A stretch of DNA of 64,000 bases, taken from positions 1,135,920 through 1,199,919 of the forward strand of contig KI301992.1 in assembly GCA_000471045.1 (NCBI GenBank), given 5' to 3'. The position numbers and the translations under genes are program-made. Each line of letters begins with the position of its first letter. Positions within the stretch are counted from its first letter, which is position 1. The stretch comes from an actinobacterium LLX17 (GTDB lineage Bacteria; Actinomycetota; Actinomycetes; Propionibacteriales; Nocardioidaceae). The notes beneath the pieces were generated by a model, which was not told the origin of the DNA, ran no database searches, and saw only the letters and a program-made list of their open reading frames with translations. Below, one piece after another: positions 1 through 11,328 of the stretch.

Positions 1-1
1 C

Positions 2-673
2 CGGCCGCGTCACCTCGTCGCCGGCATCCTGCTCGCCGCCCTGGCGTTCGCCGTCACGGTGCAAGTGCGCCAGGACGAGGCCGACTCCTACGCCGCCCTG
101 CGCGGTGTGGAGCTCGTCGAGCTGCTCAAGTCGCTCGACGCGGCCAACGGCAGGCTCAACGACCAGATCTCCGACCTGACGACCGTCCGCGACGAGCTCG
201 AGTCGTCGACGAACGCTTCTGAGACGGCGCAGGAAGAGGCGCAGCGACGACTCGACGAGCTCTCGATCCTCGCGGGCACCGTCGGAGCGACCGGTCCCGG
301 CATCCGGTTGACGATCGCCGACCCCGACGACGGGCTACGGGCCGCGACCCTGCTCGACACCGTGCAGGAGCTGCGCGACGCCGGGGCCGAGGTCATCGCC
401 GTCAACGGCGTCGCCCGTGTCGTCGCCCAGTCCTGGTTCGCCGACGCCGACGACGGTGGCGTGCTCATCAGCGGGCGCCTCGTCGAGGCCCCCTACGTCA
501 TCGAGGCCATCGGCAAGCCCGAGACGCTCCTCGGCCCGGTCAACATCCGCAACGGCATCTCCGACCGCGTCGCGAACCGCGGCGGTGCGTTGGACGCCGA
601 GACCGTGGAGTCGATCACGGTGACGGCGCTGGCCGACTCGGTGACCCCCGAGTACGCTCGTGCCGATTCGTGA
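2..673 (+). CDS. DUF881 family membrane-anchored protein, 5' end missing
   Basis: The reading frame is open from the window edge, so the N-terminus lies upstream; 223 residues are visible. The visible part begins with a hydrophobic helix (about residues 4-20) followed by a coiled-coil-like stretch rich in Leu, Asp and Glu, then a globular domain containing GATGPGIRLTIADP and VNGVARVVAQSWF. This is the layout of DUF881 proteins, single-pass membrane proteins of unknown function in Gram-positive bacteria. In mycobacteria DUF881 genes sit just upstream of gcvH, as here. The family call is secure; the function is unknown. Confidence 0.85.
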   Translation, partial: RPRHLVAGILLAALAFAVTVQVRQDEADSYAALRGVELVELLKSLDAANGRLNDQISDLTTVRDELESSTNASETAQEEAQRRLDELSILAGTVGATGPGIRLTIADPDDGLRAATLLDTVQELRDAGAEVIAVNGVARVVAQSWFADADDGGVLISGRLVEAPYVIEAIGKPETLLGPVNIRNGISDRVANRGGALDAETVESITVTALADSVTPEYARADS

Positions 674-787
674 GCGGGACTGACCTGCCGCCCACGGTGC
701 TCGACCTGCCGCCCAGAGCCCGGCACCCCCGCCCGATCTGATCCACCCCGATCCACCCCCCGCACCATCCCGCCAAGGAGAACCCGC

Positions 788-1165
788 GTGATCCCAGAGG
801 ACCTGTACTACACCGAGGAGCACGAGTGGGTGCGGATCGACGAGGACGTCGTGACGGTGGGCATCACCGACTACGCCCAGGACCAGCTCGGCGACATCGT
901 CTACGTCGAGCTGCCCGTAGTGGGTGACACCGTCGAGGCCGGCACCACCGTCGGCGAGCTCGAGTCCACCAAGTCGGTCAGCGACATCTTCTGCCCCGTC
1001 TCCGGCGAGGTCGTCGCACGCAACGACGGTCTCGAGGGTGGTGAAGAGGTCGTGAACTCCGACCCTTACGGTGAGGGTTGGTTGTTCCGGGTGCGGGCCT
1101 CGGCCGAGGACCCCACCGAAGGACTTCTGACCGCTGAGCAGTACACCTCGATCACATCCGCCTGA
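788..1165 (+). CDS. gcvH: Glycine cleavage system H protein
   Basis: This 125-residue protein is the lipoyl carrier of the glycine cleavage complex; it shuttles the aminomethyl group between the P, T and L proteins in the cytoplasm. The lipoylation motif is GELESTKSVSD with Lys62 as the modified residue, and the length is normal. The GTG start is set by AAGGAG at 775-780. It is followed by the FHA gene rather than by gcvP; gcvP is 2.6 kb downstream in the same direction, and gcvT is not in the window. Confidence 0.97.
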   Translation: MIPEDLYYTEEHEWVRIDEDVVTVGITDYAQDQLGDIVYVELPVVGDTVEAGTTVGELESTKSVSDIFCPVSGEVVARNDGLEGGEEVVNSDPYGEGWLFRVRASAEDPTEGLLTAEQYTSITSA

Positions 1166-1240
1166 GACCTGCGGATGCTACGTTTGCAGCCACGCGGTGC
1201 GGTGTCCCGCCGCACCTTTCGAGCCCAGGAGTGATGCGCC

Positions 1241-1681
1241 ATGGCAGCGCCCGCTGACGGACCGTCCGACCGCGACGCGAGCGAGCGCACGTCGCACATC
1301 CCGGTCGTCGATCACGACACCGAGGAGCTGTCCACCGACGACGTCAAGGCCGTCGAGGGACTGCCCGCCGGCAGCGCCATGCTGCTCGTGCAGCGTGGTC
1401 CCGACGCCGGGGCGCGCTTCCTGCTCGACGACGACGTCGTCACGGTGGGCCGCCACCCCGACAGCGACATCTTTCTCGACGACATCAGCGTCTCGCGTCG
1501 CCACGCCACCTTCCGGCGGTCCGACGCCGGCTTCGTGGTCGCCGACCTCGGCAGCCTCAACGGCACCTACGTCAACCGTGACCGCATCGACGGTGACATC
1601 ACGTTGAGCGGCGGCGACGAGGTCCAGATCGGCAAGTTCCGTCTCATCTACTTCGCTGGGGCGCTGCGAGGCACTGCATGA
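1241..1681 (+). CDS. garA: FHA-domain regulator, GarA/OdhI-like
   Basis: A single forkhead-associated domain (about residues 45-140 of 146) carries the phospho-threonine-binding signatures VGRHPDSDIFLDD, SRRHA and LGSLNGTYVNR, and the end DEVQIGKFRLIYFAG is very like GarA. GarA/OdhI inhibit 2-oxoglutarate dehydrogenase and tune glutamate metabolism when not phosphorylated by Ser/Thr kinases such as PknB or PknG. The N-terminal arm, however, lacks the ETT phosphorylation motif of GarA and has only DTEELSTDD. Neighbours (gcvH before, ftsR-like MerR after, overlapping ATGA) match the mycobacterial locus. The AGGAG ribosome site at 1227-1231 supports the start. Confidence 0.9.
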   Translation: MAAPADGPSDRDASERTSHIPVVDHDTEELSTDDVKAVEGLPAGSAMLLVQRGPDAGARFLLDDDVVTVGRHPDSDIFLDDISVSRRHATFRRSDAGFVVADLGSLNGTYVNRDRIDGDITLSGGDEVQIGKFRLIYFAGALRGTA

Positions 1682-2370
1682 GCGAGGCGGCTCACGCCTT
1701 TCAGCGACTCGGCATCGGCAAGGTGCTCGACGAGCTGCGCGCCGAGTTCCCCGATCTCACCATCACCAAGATCCGCTACCTCGAGTCCGAGGGCCTGCTG
1801 GAGCCCGAGCGCACGCCGTCGGGCTACCGCAAGTTCAGCTTCGACGACGTCGAGCGGCTGCGGTTCATCCTGCGCCAGCAGCGCGACGCCTTCTGGCCGC
1901 TCAGCCACATCCGTCAGGTTCTCGACGACCTCGACAACGGACGCGTCCCGGACGGCACCGACATCCGTCACCTGGCCCTGGCGCCCGACGGCACGCCTGT
2001 CCCGGCCTCGTTCACCGAGAAGCCGAGCCGTGAGCGCCTCACCCGCGACGACCTCCTCGACCGGGCCGGCATCGCGCCCGACGTGCTCGACGAGCTGGAG
2101 GCGCACGGCCTGATCGTGCGCCGTCCCAAGCAGGCCTACTTCGACGCTGACGACCTCGCCGTGGCGCGGGTGGCTGGTGAGCTCGCCCACCTCGGTGTCG
2201 AGCCCCGACACCTGCGGTCCTTCCGCACCGCGGCCCAGCGCGAGGCCGATCTCGTCCGCCAGGTCGTCGACCCGCGCGCCGGTGAGGACGCCTCCACCAC
2301 GGCCGCCTCCCTCGCCGCCGCGTCGGTCCGCCTGCACACGTTGCTCCTGCGCTCGATCCTGCGGTCGTGA
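1678..2370 (+). CDS. ftsR: MerR-family regulator, FtsR (Rv1828) type
   Basis: The protein has 230 residues. An N-terminal MerR helix-turn-helix covers about residues 10-80 (LTITKIRYLESEGLL, RTPSGYRKFSFDDVERLRF), followed by a second winged-helix-like C-terminal domain without metal-binding cysteines. Length and sequence match the Rv1828/FtsR group, which in corynebacteria activates ftsZ. The start codon overlaps the stop of the FHA gene (ATGA), so the two are probably translated together. The cell-division role comes from the family, not from this sequence. Confidence 0.85.
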   Translation: MSEAAHAFQRLGIGKVLDELRAEFPDLTITKIRYLESEGLLEPERTPSGYRKFSFDDVERLRFILRQQRDAFWPLSHIRQVLDDLDNGRVPDGTDIRHLALAPDGTPVPASFTEKPSRERLTRDDLLDRAGIAPDVLDELEAHGLIVRRPKQAYFDADDLAVARVAGELAHLGVEPRHLRSFRTAAQREADLVRQVVDPRAGEDASTTAASLAAASVRLHTLLLRSILRS

Positions 2371-2382
2371 CCTGGCAGGCTG

Positions 2383-2850
2383 ATGACCATGCGTGAGGTC
2401 GAGGTCGTCGGCGTCCGTGTCGAGATGCCCACCAACCAGCCGCTCGTGCTGCTGCGCGAGTCCGAGGGGTCGCGCTACGTGCCCATCTGGATCGGCGCGG
2501 TCGAGGCCAGCGCCATCGCGTCAGCGCACCAGGGCACCGAGACCCCGCGTCCCCTGACGCACGAGCTCATCAGCCGTCTCGTCACCGCACTGGGCGACGA
2601 GCTCCGGCGCGTCGACATCGTCGACGTTCGCGAAGGCGTCTTCTTCGCCGAACTGCGGTTCGCCTCCGGCATCACCGTCGACGCGCGCCCCTCCGACGCC
2701 ATCGCCGTCGCGCTCCGCTGCGGCGCGCCCCTGTTCTGTGCCGAGGACGTGCTCGAGGAAGCCGGCATCTTCGCGACCGACGAGGAGGAGCAGGTCGTCG
2801 AGCAGTTCCGCGAGTTCCTCGACGAGGTCGACCCCGAGGACTTCGCCTGA
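2383..2850 (+). CDS. DUF151 / bifunctional nuclease family protein
   Basis: This 155-residue protein has the DUF151 hallmarks: LLRESEGSRYVPIWIGAVEA near the N-terminus, TPRPLTHELI, and RPSDAIAVALR in the second half, then an acidic tail. Plant members have RNase and DNase activity; the bacterial role is uncertain. It lies 12 bp after the FtsR-like gene in a co-directional run, as in mycobacteria. A second ATG two codons downstream is an equally good start. Confidence 0.88.
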   Translation: MTMREVEVVGVRVEMPTNQPLVLLRESEGSRYVPIWIGAVEASAIASAHQGTETPRPLTHELISRLVTALGDELRRVDIVDVREGVFFAELRFASGITVDARPSDAIAVALRCGAPLFCAEDVLEEAGIFATDEEEQVVEQFREFLDEVDPEDFA

Positions 2851-2900
2851 GACGAAGGGGCGCGGCGACACGCCGGGTCCGGTCGTTGACCAGACAAACC

Positions 2901-2917
2901 CTCACCTTTACCTTGAG
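2901..2917. promoter_or_regulatory. Candidate MerR operator upstream of the second merR gene
   Basis: The sequence CTCACCTTTACCTTGAG has CTCA/TGAG ends and lies about 90 bp before the MerR gene that starts at 3005. Short dyads of this kind are typical MerR autoregulatory sites. Only the symmetry and position support this; no -35/-10 pair is obvious around it. Confidence 0.35.
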
Positions 2918-3004
2918 ACTGCTGCCGGAGCACGACGACGCCCCCGTTCTGGAGGGGCGGCGAGGTAGTCTTCTCCGTACCGAACCTTCGGAAGGCCAGT
3001 CGCG

Positions 3005-3589
<585 letters not shown>

Positions 3590-3601
3590 CCCACGTGCAC
3601 G

Positions 3602-3627
3602 ACGTTCACCCTTGGTAGGGTGAACGT
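3602..3627. repeat. Perfect 10-bp inverted repeat upstream of the glycine riboswitch
   Basis: ACGTTCACCC and GGGTGAACGT form perfect arms around a six-base spacer, 13 bp after the MerR gene stop and 11 bp before the riboswitch P1 stem. It could be the terminator of the MerR transcript, though no T run follows, or an operator at the gcvP promoter. The sequence alone does not decide. Confidence 0.6.
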
Positions 3628-3637
3628 GCTGACGACG

Positions 3638-3722
3638 CCGCGTGGGAGAGACTCGCCCAGCCAGGGCAGCGCCGAAGGGGCAATTCCTCCCCGGAACCTC
3701 TCAGGCACCCAGGACCACGCGG
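3638..3722 (+). ncRNA. Glycine riboswitch, single aptamer
   Basis: Conserved aptamer blocks occur in order: GGGAGAG at 3644-3650, GCCGAAGGGGCAA at 3671-3683, and CCTCTCAGGCACCCAGGAC at 3697-3715. A perfect 7-bp P1 stem, CCGCGTG (3638-3644) with CACGCGG (3716-3722), closes the aptamer. Only one complete aptamer is present; a short helix follows (TTCTG 3731-3735 with CAGAA 3748-3752), which could be the ghost-aptamer helix of singlet glycine riboswitches. It lies in the leader of gcvP, a glycine-degrading enzyme, so the switch is expected to turn expression on with glycine. Confidence 0.92.
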
Positions 3723-3750
3723 ACAGGCGATTCTGGAGGCATGTCCGACA

Positions 3751-3775
3751 GAAGGGGAGGGGCACCCACCCCTTC
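3751..3775 (+). promoter_or_regulatory. Expression-platform hairpin of the glycine riboswitch
   Basis: GAAGGGG (3751-3757) pairs with CCCCTTC (3769-3775); after an A-A mismatch a further GGG/CCC pair closes a three-base loop. It lies between the aptamer and the gcvP start at 3793. Its 5' edge shares bases with the putative helper helix, so the two may be exclusive. No U tract follows, so control of ribosome access or Rho-type termination is as likely as classical termination. Confidence 0.55.
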
Positions 3776-3792
3776 GTCCTCCTGGAGCGTCC

Positions 3793-6633
<2,841 letters not shown>

Positions 6634-7416
6634 GCCTCGCCGGCCCACCAGGTAAGCACACGGTCGACGACGGGGCCGGGGGAGCGGACCCACCGCACGT
6701 GATGGGTGGTTCCGCCCTCCGGCACCTCCGACCGCCGATAGGTCCAGCGCGTTGTGCTGGCGGGGTCGAGGAAGCGGTCGGCGAACGCGTCGATCGCGCG
6801 CGGAACGGCGTAGGCGTCACCCTGCAGCCGGATGACCAGGCTGGGGACGTCGACCCGCCGGGGCACGTCGAACGGCACGCGACCGGTGAGGTTCCAGCGG
6901 CCCCACTCCCGCATCAGCGTGCGGGCCCCGGGTGCACCGAAGGCGGGCTTCGGCAGGTACCCGAACGCCGTGGTCAAGGGACCGACCATGAGGCCCGCAG
7001 CCAGCACCGGGACGCCCCCGAACGGGTACCGGCGGAAGTGCGGCACCGAGGCGCCGACCGTGACGATGCCATCGGGGGGCGAGTGGTGCAGCGCGTGGGC
7101 GATCGCGATCTGCCCGCCGAGGCTGTGGCCCAGCACGATCACCGGGCGGTCGGGGTCCTCGGCGCGGGCCGCGTCGACGGCCGCGGCCAGGTCGGCGATC
7201 TCGTCGGCGTACGACCAGTCGTCGCGGCGTGAGGCGGTGGGCCCCTCGGGCTCGAAGCCGCGGCGATGGAGAGCTCGCGCCGACCAGCCTCGGGACTCGA
7301 GCTCCTCGACCAGCGGACGGTAGTAGCGCGACGGCACGGCCATGGCCGGACCGACGAGGACGATGGGGGCGGTCACCCCCACATCCTGCCAGTCCGGCCA
7401 GGCACCGCGATTCGCG

Positions 7417-8115
7417 TCAGAGATCCATCGCAGCGATCGGCACCGTCGTGGGTCGATCGGACCCACCCTCGGGCTCGACCGTCACGGCCATGCGGTCGGA
7501 CTCAGCGATGTCGCCGAGGTAGACCATGTCGGACGCGTCGAGGATGCCGGCCGACGTGGCCTCCCCGCTGGAGAGGGTCCAGAGCTGGTAGTCGTGGTTC
7601 GACAGCTTCGGCAGCGAGCTGACCGAGACCATGGCGGCACCCAGCGTGGGGGAGTGGACGACGCGGACCTGGCCACCATCGGCGAGGTCCTCGGCGATGA
7701 TCGAGGCGTCGGCCGCGGTCATCAGCTCCTGCACGGCGTCCTGCTGGGCCACGAGCTCGCTGTTGTTGCGGTTCTCGACCACGTAGCCCGTCACGCCCAC
7801 GGCAGCCACGGCAATGGCGGCAGCGGCGACGAGCGACGGCAGGGTGCGGCGCAGGGCGCCCCGTGGACGCAGGTGCGTCACCACGGGCCGTTCCTGCGGC
7901 ACTTGGGTGATGGATGCCAGCAGACGGTCGCGCAGCTCCGGCGGAGGCGTCTCGGCGACACCCTCGGCGAGCCGAGCGGCGGTCAGGTGGAAACCAGCCA
8001 CCTCGTCACGGCACGTGGCACAGGTGGTGAGGTGGGACTCGAAGGCCGACTGCTCGTCGGGATCAAGTGCACTGAGTGCATATGCACCGACGAGGTCGTG
8101 CAGATCGGTGGTCAT
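7417..8115 (-). CDS. rskA: Anti-sigma-K factor RskA
   Basis: The 232-residue protein has a cytoplasmic zinc-binding anti-sigma N-terminus with H28, C32 and C35 (HLTTCATC), a membrane helix at about 92-112, and an extracytoplasmic RskA domain ending in a beta-rich stretch with NHDYQLWTL. RskA binds SigK and releases it after regulated membrane proteolysis. The start codon overlaps the sigK stop (ATGA). The zinc motif is intact here, so redox or zinc control is possible. Confidence 0.92.
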   Translation of the reverse strand: MTTDLHDLVGAYALSALDPDEQSAFESHLTTCATCRDEVAGFHLTAARLAEGVAETPPPELRDRLLASITQVPQERPVVTHLRPRGALRRTLPSLVAAAAIAVAAVGVTGYVVENRNNSELVAQQDAVQELMTAADASIIAEDLADGGQVRVVHSPTLGAAMVSVSSLPKLSNHDYQLWTLSSGEATSAGILDASDMVYLGDIAESDRMAVTVEPEGGSDRPTTVPIAAMDL

Positions 8116-8708
8116 GAGGCTACCCCCAGGCAGTCGCGCAGACGGATGAGTCCGTCGCGCATGCGGGTCTTGACGGTGGCGAGGTTCGCGTCGAGCAGCT
8201 CGGCGACCTCCGGATAGGTGTAACCCCCGTAGAAGGCGAGATTGACCGACTCGCGTTGCAGCTCGGTCAGGCCTTCCATGCACCTGCGGACCTGCTCGTG
8301 CTCGAGCCGGACCATCACTTCCTCGGTCACGACGTCGTGGTCGGGACCGCCGACCCAGTCGTACGTGTCCTCACGGTTCGACGCGGCCTGGTCGTGCCGG
8401 ATGGCGTCGACAGCGCGGCGATGGGCCAGGACGAGGATCCAGGTCTTCGCGCGGCCCCGGTCGGGGTCGAAGCGGGATGCGGTGCGCCACACCTGCAGGA
8501 AGACCTCCTGGGAGATCTCCTCGGCGCGGGCGGGGTTGCGGACGAGCCGCTTGGCGAGACCGAAGACCGAGGGACCCAGGGCGTCGTACAGCGCGGCGAA
8601 GGCCTGCTCGTCACCGCGGGCGGTGCGGACGAGCAGATCGTCGAGGTCGAGCACCGGCGCGACGTCCTGGGGGACGACGGTCAAGTGACCTGCGGTCGCT
8701 TCGCTCAC
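8112..8708 (-). CDS. sigK: ECF RNA polymerase sigma factor SigK
   Basis: The 198-residue ECF sigma factor has region 2 (AFAALYDALGPSVFGLAKRL, SQEVFLQVWRTASRFDP, KTWILVLAHRRAVDAIR) and region 4 (LTELQRESVNLAFYGGYTY, NLATVKTRMRDGLIRLRDCL). The region 4 ending is close to SigK of mycobacteria. The GTG start at 8708 is chosen because GGAGGA precedes it by about 8 bp; a longer version from 8786 adds a basic, non-conserved arm. It directly precedes its anti-sigma factor. SigK usually controls its own operon and a small set of envelope proteins. Confidence 0.92.
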   Translation of the reverse strand: MSEATAGHLTVVPQDVAPVLDLDDLLVRTARGDEQAFAALYDALGPSVFGLAKRLVRNPARAEEISQEVFLQVWRTASRFDPDRGRAKTWILVLAHRRAVDAIRHDQAASNREDTYDWVGGPDHDVVTEEVMVRLEHEQVRRCMEGLTELQRESVNLAFYGGYTYPEVAELLDANLATVKTRMRDGLIRLRDCLGVAS

Positions 8709-8918
8709 GTCTTGTCCTCCGGTCAAGTTGGTCTCTGGAGGGGATTCGCTGCTGCGACGGCGTCGGATGGGTGACATTCTGGGCAACTTCTGCCTTCCGC
8801 GGTGGGACGTGACCCACGACCTGGATCGCGACCACGATACTCCCGGGCGACCGTGAGAGACTCATTCCCGGAGATCATGGCCCTCCACGACGTGGCCGAT
8901 CAGCATCGAAGGACGAGC

Positions 8919-9284
8919 GTGAACGACCCCGTTGCCTACACCGTGGCGGTTCTCGCCCTCGGTGTGGCGCTCTACGCCGGATGGCACATGCTGCGGGACG
9001 CGCCGTTCTCGAACCCGCTGTTCTACGTCATGGGTGTCCTCGAGCTGGTGCTCATCGTGCTCTTCGTCGCCGGGTGCGTGGCGCTGGGACGCACCGAGCG
9101 GGACGTCGACGGCGTGCTGTTCGTGTCGTACCTGCTGACCGTCGTGCTGATCCCGCCGGCGGCCGTCGTCTGGGGCATCGCCGAGAAGTCACGCTGGGGG
9201 ACCGGGGTCGTCGTGGTGGCGATGCTGACCGTGTCGGTGCTGATCATCCGGGTGCTCGGCATCTGGCAGGGGACGTATGTCTGA
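8919..9284 (+). CDS. Small integral membrane protein, unknown function
   Basis: The 121-residue protein has four predicted membrane helices (about residues 6-22, 34-56, 68-86 and 94-112) separated by short polar loops. I recognise no family. GTG at 8919 is preferred because AAGGA lies 6 bp upstream and the first helix starts directly; the upstream extension is arginine-rich and lacks this signal. Its 3' end overlaps the next membrane-protein gene by 8 bp, so the two are probably co-translated. Confidence 0.7.
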   Translation: MNDPVAYTVAVLALGVALYAGWHMLRDAPFSNPLFYVMGVLELVLIVLFVAGCVALGRTERDVDGVLFVSYLLTVVLIPPAAVVWGIAEKSRWGTGVVVVAMLTVSVLIIRVLGIWQGTYV

Positions 9285-9675
9285 GCCCACCTCCCACGGC
9301 TTCGGGCGGGCCCTGGTCGCCGTCTATGCCGTCTTCGCGCTCGCCGCATCGGCGCGTTCCATCTACCAGCTCGTCACCAAGACGGACGAGGCGCCGGTGG
9401 CCTACGCGCTGTCGGCCGTCGCGGGACTCGTCTACGTCGTCGCCACCTACGCGCTCGCGACCGACCGCCACCGGCTCGCCGTCGTCACCATCGGCTTCGA
9501 GCTCGTCGGCGTGCTGGGCGTGGGGCTGCTGACGGTGCTCGACGGCGACCTGTTCCCGGACGCCACGGTGTGGTCGCAGTTCGGTGCCGGCTACGGGTAC
9601 GTCCCGTTGGTGCTGCCGATCGTCGGGCTGTGGTGGCTGCACCGCACCCGTCGCAACGGTCGTCCTGGCCGATGA
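9277..9675 (+). CDS. Small integral membrane protein, unknown function
   Basis: The 132-residue protein contains four hydrophobic segments (about residues 10-30, 42-60, 68-88 and 104-120) and a basic tail [11 protein letters not shown], which suggests a cytoplasmic C-terminus. The start ATG lies inside the end of the preceding membrane-protein gene and the stop overlaps the next start (ATGA). The three-gene overlap suggests one unit. I do not recognise the family. Confidence 0.75.
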   Translation: MSEPTSHGFGRALVAVYAVFALAASARSIYQLVTKTDEAPVAYALSAVAGLVYVVATYALATDRHRLAVVTIGFELVGVLGVGLLTVLDGDLFPDATVWSQFGAGYGYVPLVLPIVGLWWLHRTRRNGRPGR

Positions 9676-10130
9676 GGTCTGCGGCCACTCGGTACGAGCT
9701 CACCTCGACGTGGCGGCTCGACGCGCCGGTCGGCGTGGTCTGGGACGTCTTCGACGCGATGGTCGACGATGACGACCCGTTCCCGTGGTGGCCGGACCTG
9801 GAGGTGGTGGGCCGCGACGACGACGAGATCCGCGTGGTGACACGCAGCGGCCTGGGGTACCGGCTGCGGTTCCGACTGCTGGCCCTCGAGCAGGAGCCAC
9901 CCGTGGCGCTGCGGTTCCGTGCGGCTGGTGACCTCGTGGGCCTCGGCCACGTGCAGTTCGTGGCCGAGTCGGACGCGACCAGCCGGATGGACATCGCCTG
10001 GACGGTGGAGCCGACTCAACGCTGGATGCGCCGGAGCGGCGTCGTCCTGAAGCCGGTCTTCGCAATGGCCCACGCCGTCGTGATGCGCCGCGGCGAGCGC
10101 AGCCTGCGGTCCTGGCTCGCCACGCACTGA
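9672..10130 (+). CDS. SRPBCC (polyketide cyclase/START-like) protein
   Basis: The 152-residue protein begins [20 protein letters not shown], the usual first strand and helix of SRPBCC ligand-binding folds, and continues with paired strands such as MDIAWTVEP before a long C-terminal helix. These proteins bind hydrophobic ligands in a deep cavity; no ligand can be inferred. The start overlaps the upstream stop (ATGA). The gene ends directly against the convergent cysG stop, with no spacer. Confidence 0.75.
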   Translation: MRSAATRYELTSTWRLDAPVGVVWDVFDAMVDDDDPFPWWPDLEVVGRDDDEIRVVTRSGLGYRLRFRLLALEQEPPVALRFRAAGDLVGLGHVQFVAESDATSRMDIAWTVEPTQRWMRRSGVVLKPVFAMAHAVVMRRGERSLRSWLATH

Positions 10131-11327
10131 TCAGCGCTGGAAGCCGGCCCAGTCGGGGCCGAGCGTCACCACGTCACCGATCACGGTGATGGCGGGGGCG
10201 CCGGCTCCGAGCTCGGCACACCGCTGGGCGATCGTGGCGAGGGTGCCGACGGTGACGCGCTGCTCGGGCGTGGTGCCGCGCTCGACGACCGCCACGGGCG
10301 TCTCGGGATCGTGCCCGGCGGCCACCAGCTCCTCGGCCGTCGTGGCCAGGCGCTTGACGCCCATCAGCATGACGATCGTGTGGTCCCCGGAGTGGGGGAG
10401 TGCCCCGAGCTGCTCGTGCCCGGTGACGACGCTGAAGCCGATCGCGACCCCGCGATGGGTGACCGGGATGCCCGCGGCCGCGGCCGCGCCGATGGCGCTG
10501 GTCACGCCCGGCACCACCTCGACGTGCACGCCGGCCTCGCGGCAGGCGATCAGCTCCTCGCCACCGCGGCCAAAGACGTAGGGGTCTCCGCCCTTGAGCC
10601 GCACCACCACCTGCCCGGCCTGTGCGCGCTCGACCAGGATCTGGTTGATCCGCTCCTGGGGCACGGGGTGGTGGTCGGGCTTCTTGCCGACGTCGATGAT
10701 CTCGACCTCGGCCGGCAGCTCTGACAGCACCGAGCGGGGACCGAGGCGGTCGGTCACGACGACGTCGGCCGTGGCTAGCAACCGCCGGCCGCGGGACGTC
10801 AGCAACCCGGGGTCGCCAGGACCGCCACCGACCAGGGCGACGTAGCCCTCGGGGTGGTGGGTGCGGTGGCGCAGCGGCACGTCGCCGGCCTGCAGGGCTG
10901 CAGCCACGGCGTCGCGAATGGCCGTGGCGCGTCCGGCGTCGCCACCACCGCTGACGGCGACCGTCACGTCCTCGACGGCCGCGACGGCCGGCATCCAGGC
11001 CGTGGCGGCGTCCGGGTCTCCGCCCTTGAGGCACCACGTGCCCTGCGCTTCAGCGTCGGCGGACACGAGGTCGTCGATCGCCTCGTCGGCCGTGGCTGTC
11101 TGCACCAGCCACGCACCGGCCAGGTCGCCGGTGCGGTAGGTGCGGTCGACCCAGGCGATCTCGCCCCGGTCGACGGCCGACGCCAACGACTCGGTGAGCT
11201 CAGGTGCGACGACGAGGACGTCGGCGCCTTCGGCCGCCAGCCGATGCGCCCGACGCGTGGCGACGTGGCCGCCACCGACGACCACGACGCGGCGCCCCGC
11301 GACGCGGAGGGTCAGCGGCAGACCCAT
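10131..11327 (-). CDS. cysG: Siroheme synthase: precorrin-2 dehydrogenase/uroporphyrinogen-III methyltransferase
   Basis: The 398-residue protein joins an N-terminal NAD-binding precorrin-2 dehydrogenase/ferrochelatase part ([13 protein letters not shown]) with a C-terminal SUMT domain ([56 protein letters not shown]). It makes siroheme, the cofactor of sulfite and nitrite reductases. The N-terminal module is shorter than in E. coli CysG, as usual in actinobacteria. It follows cysN by one base and ends the cysH-D-N-G operon. Confidence 0.93.
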   Translation of the reverse strand: MGLPLTLRVAGRRVVVVGGGHVATRRAHRLAAEGADVLVVAPELTESLASAVDRGEIAWVDRTYRTGDLAGAWLVQTATADEAIDDLVSADAEAQGTWCLKGGDPDAATAWMPAVAAVEDVTVAVSGGGDAGRATAIRDAVAAALQAGDVPLRHRTHHPEGYVALVGGGPGDPGLLTSRGRRLLATADVVVTDRLGPRSVLSELPAEVEIIDVGKKPDHHPVPQERINQILVERAQAGQVVVRLKGGDPYVFGRGGEELIACREAGVHVEVVPGVTSAIGAAAAAGIPVTHRGVAIGFSVVTGHEQLGALPHSGDHTIVMLMGVKRLATTAEELVAAGHDPETPVAVVERGTTPEQRVTVGTLATIAQRCAELGAGAPAITVIGDVVTLGPDWAGFQR

Positions 11328-11328
11328 G

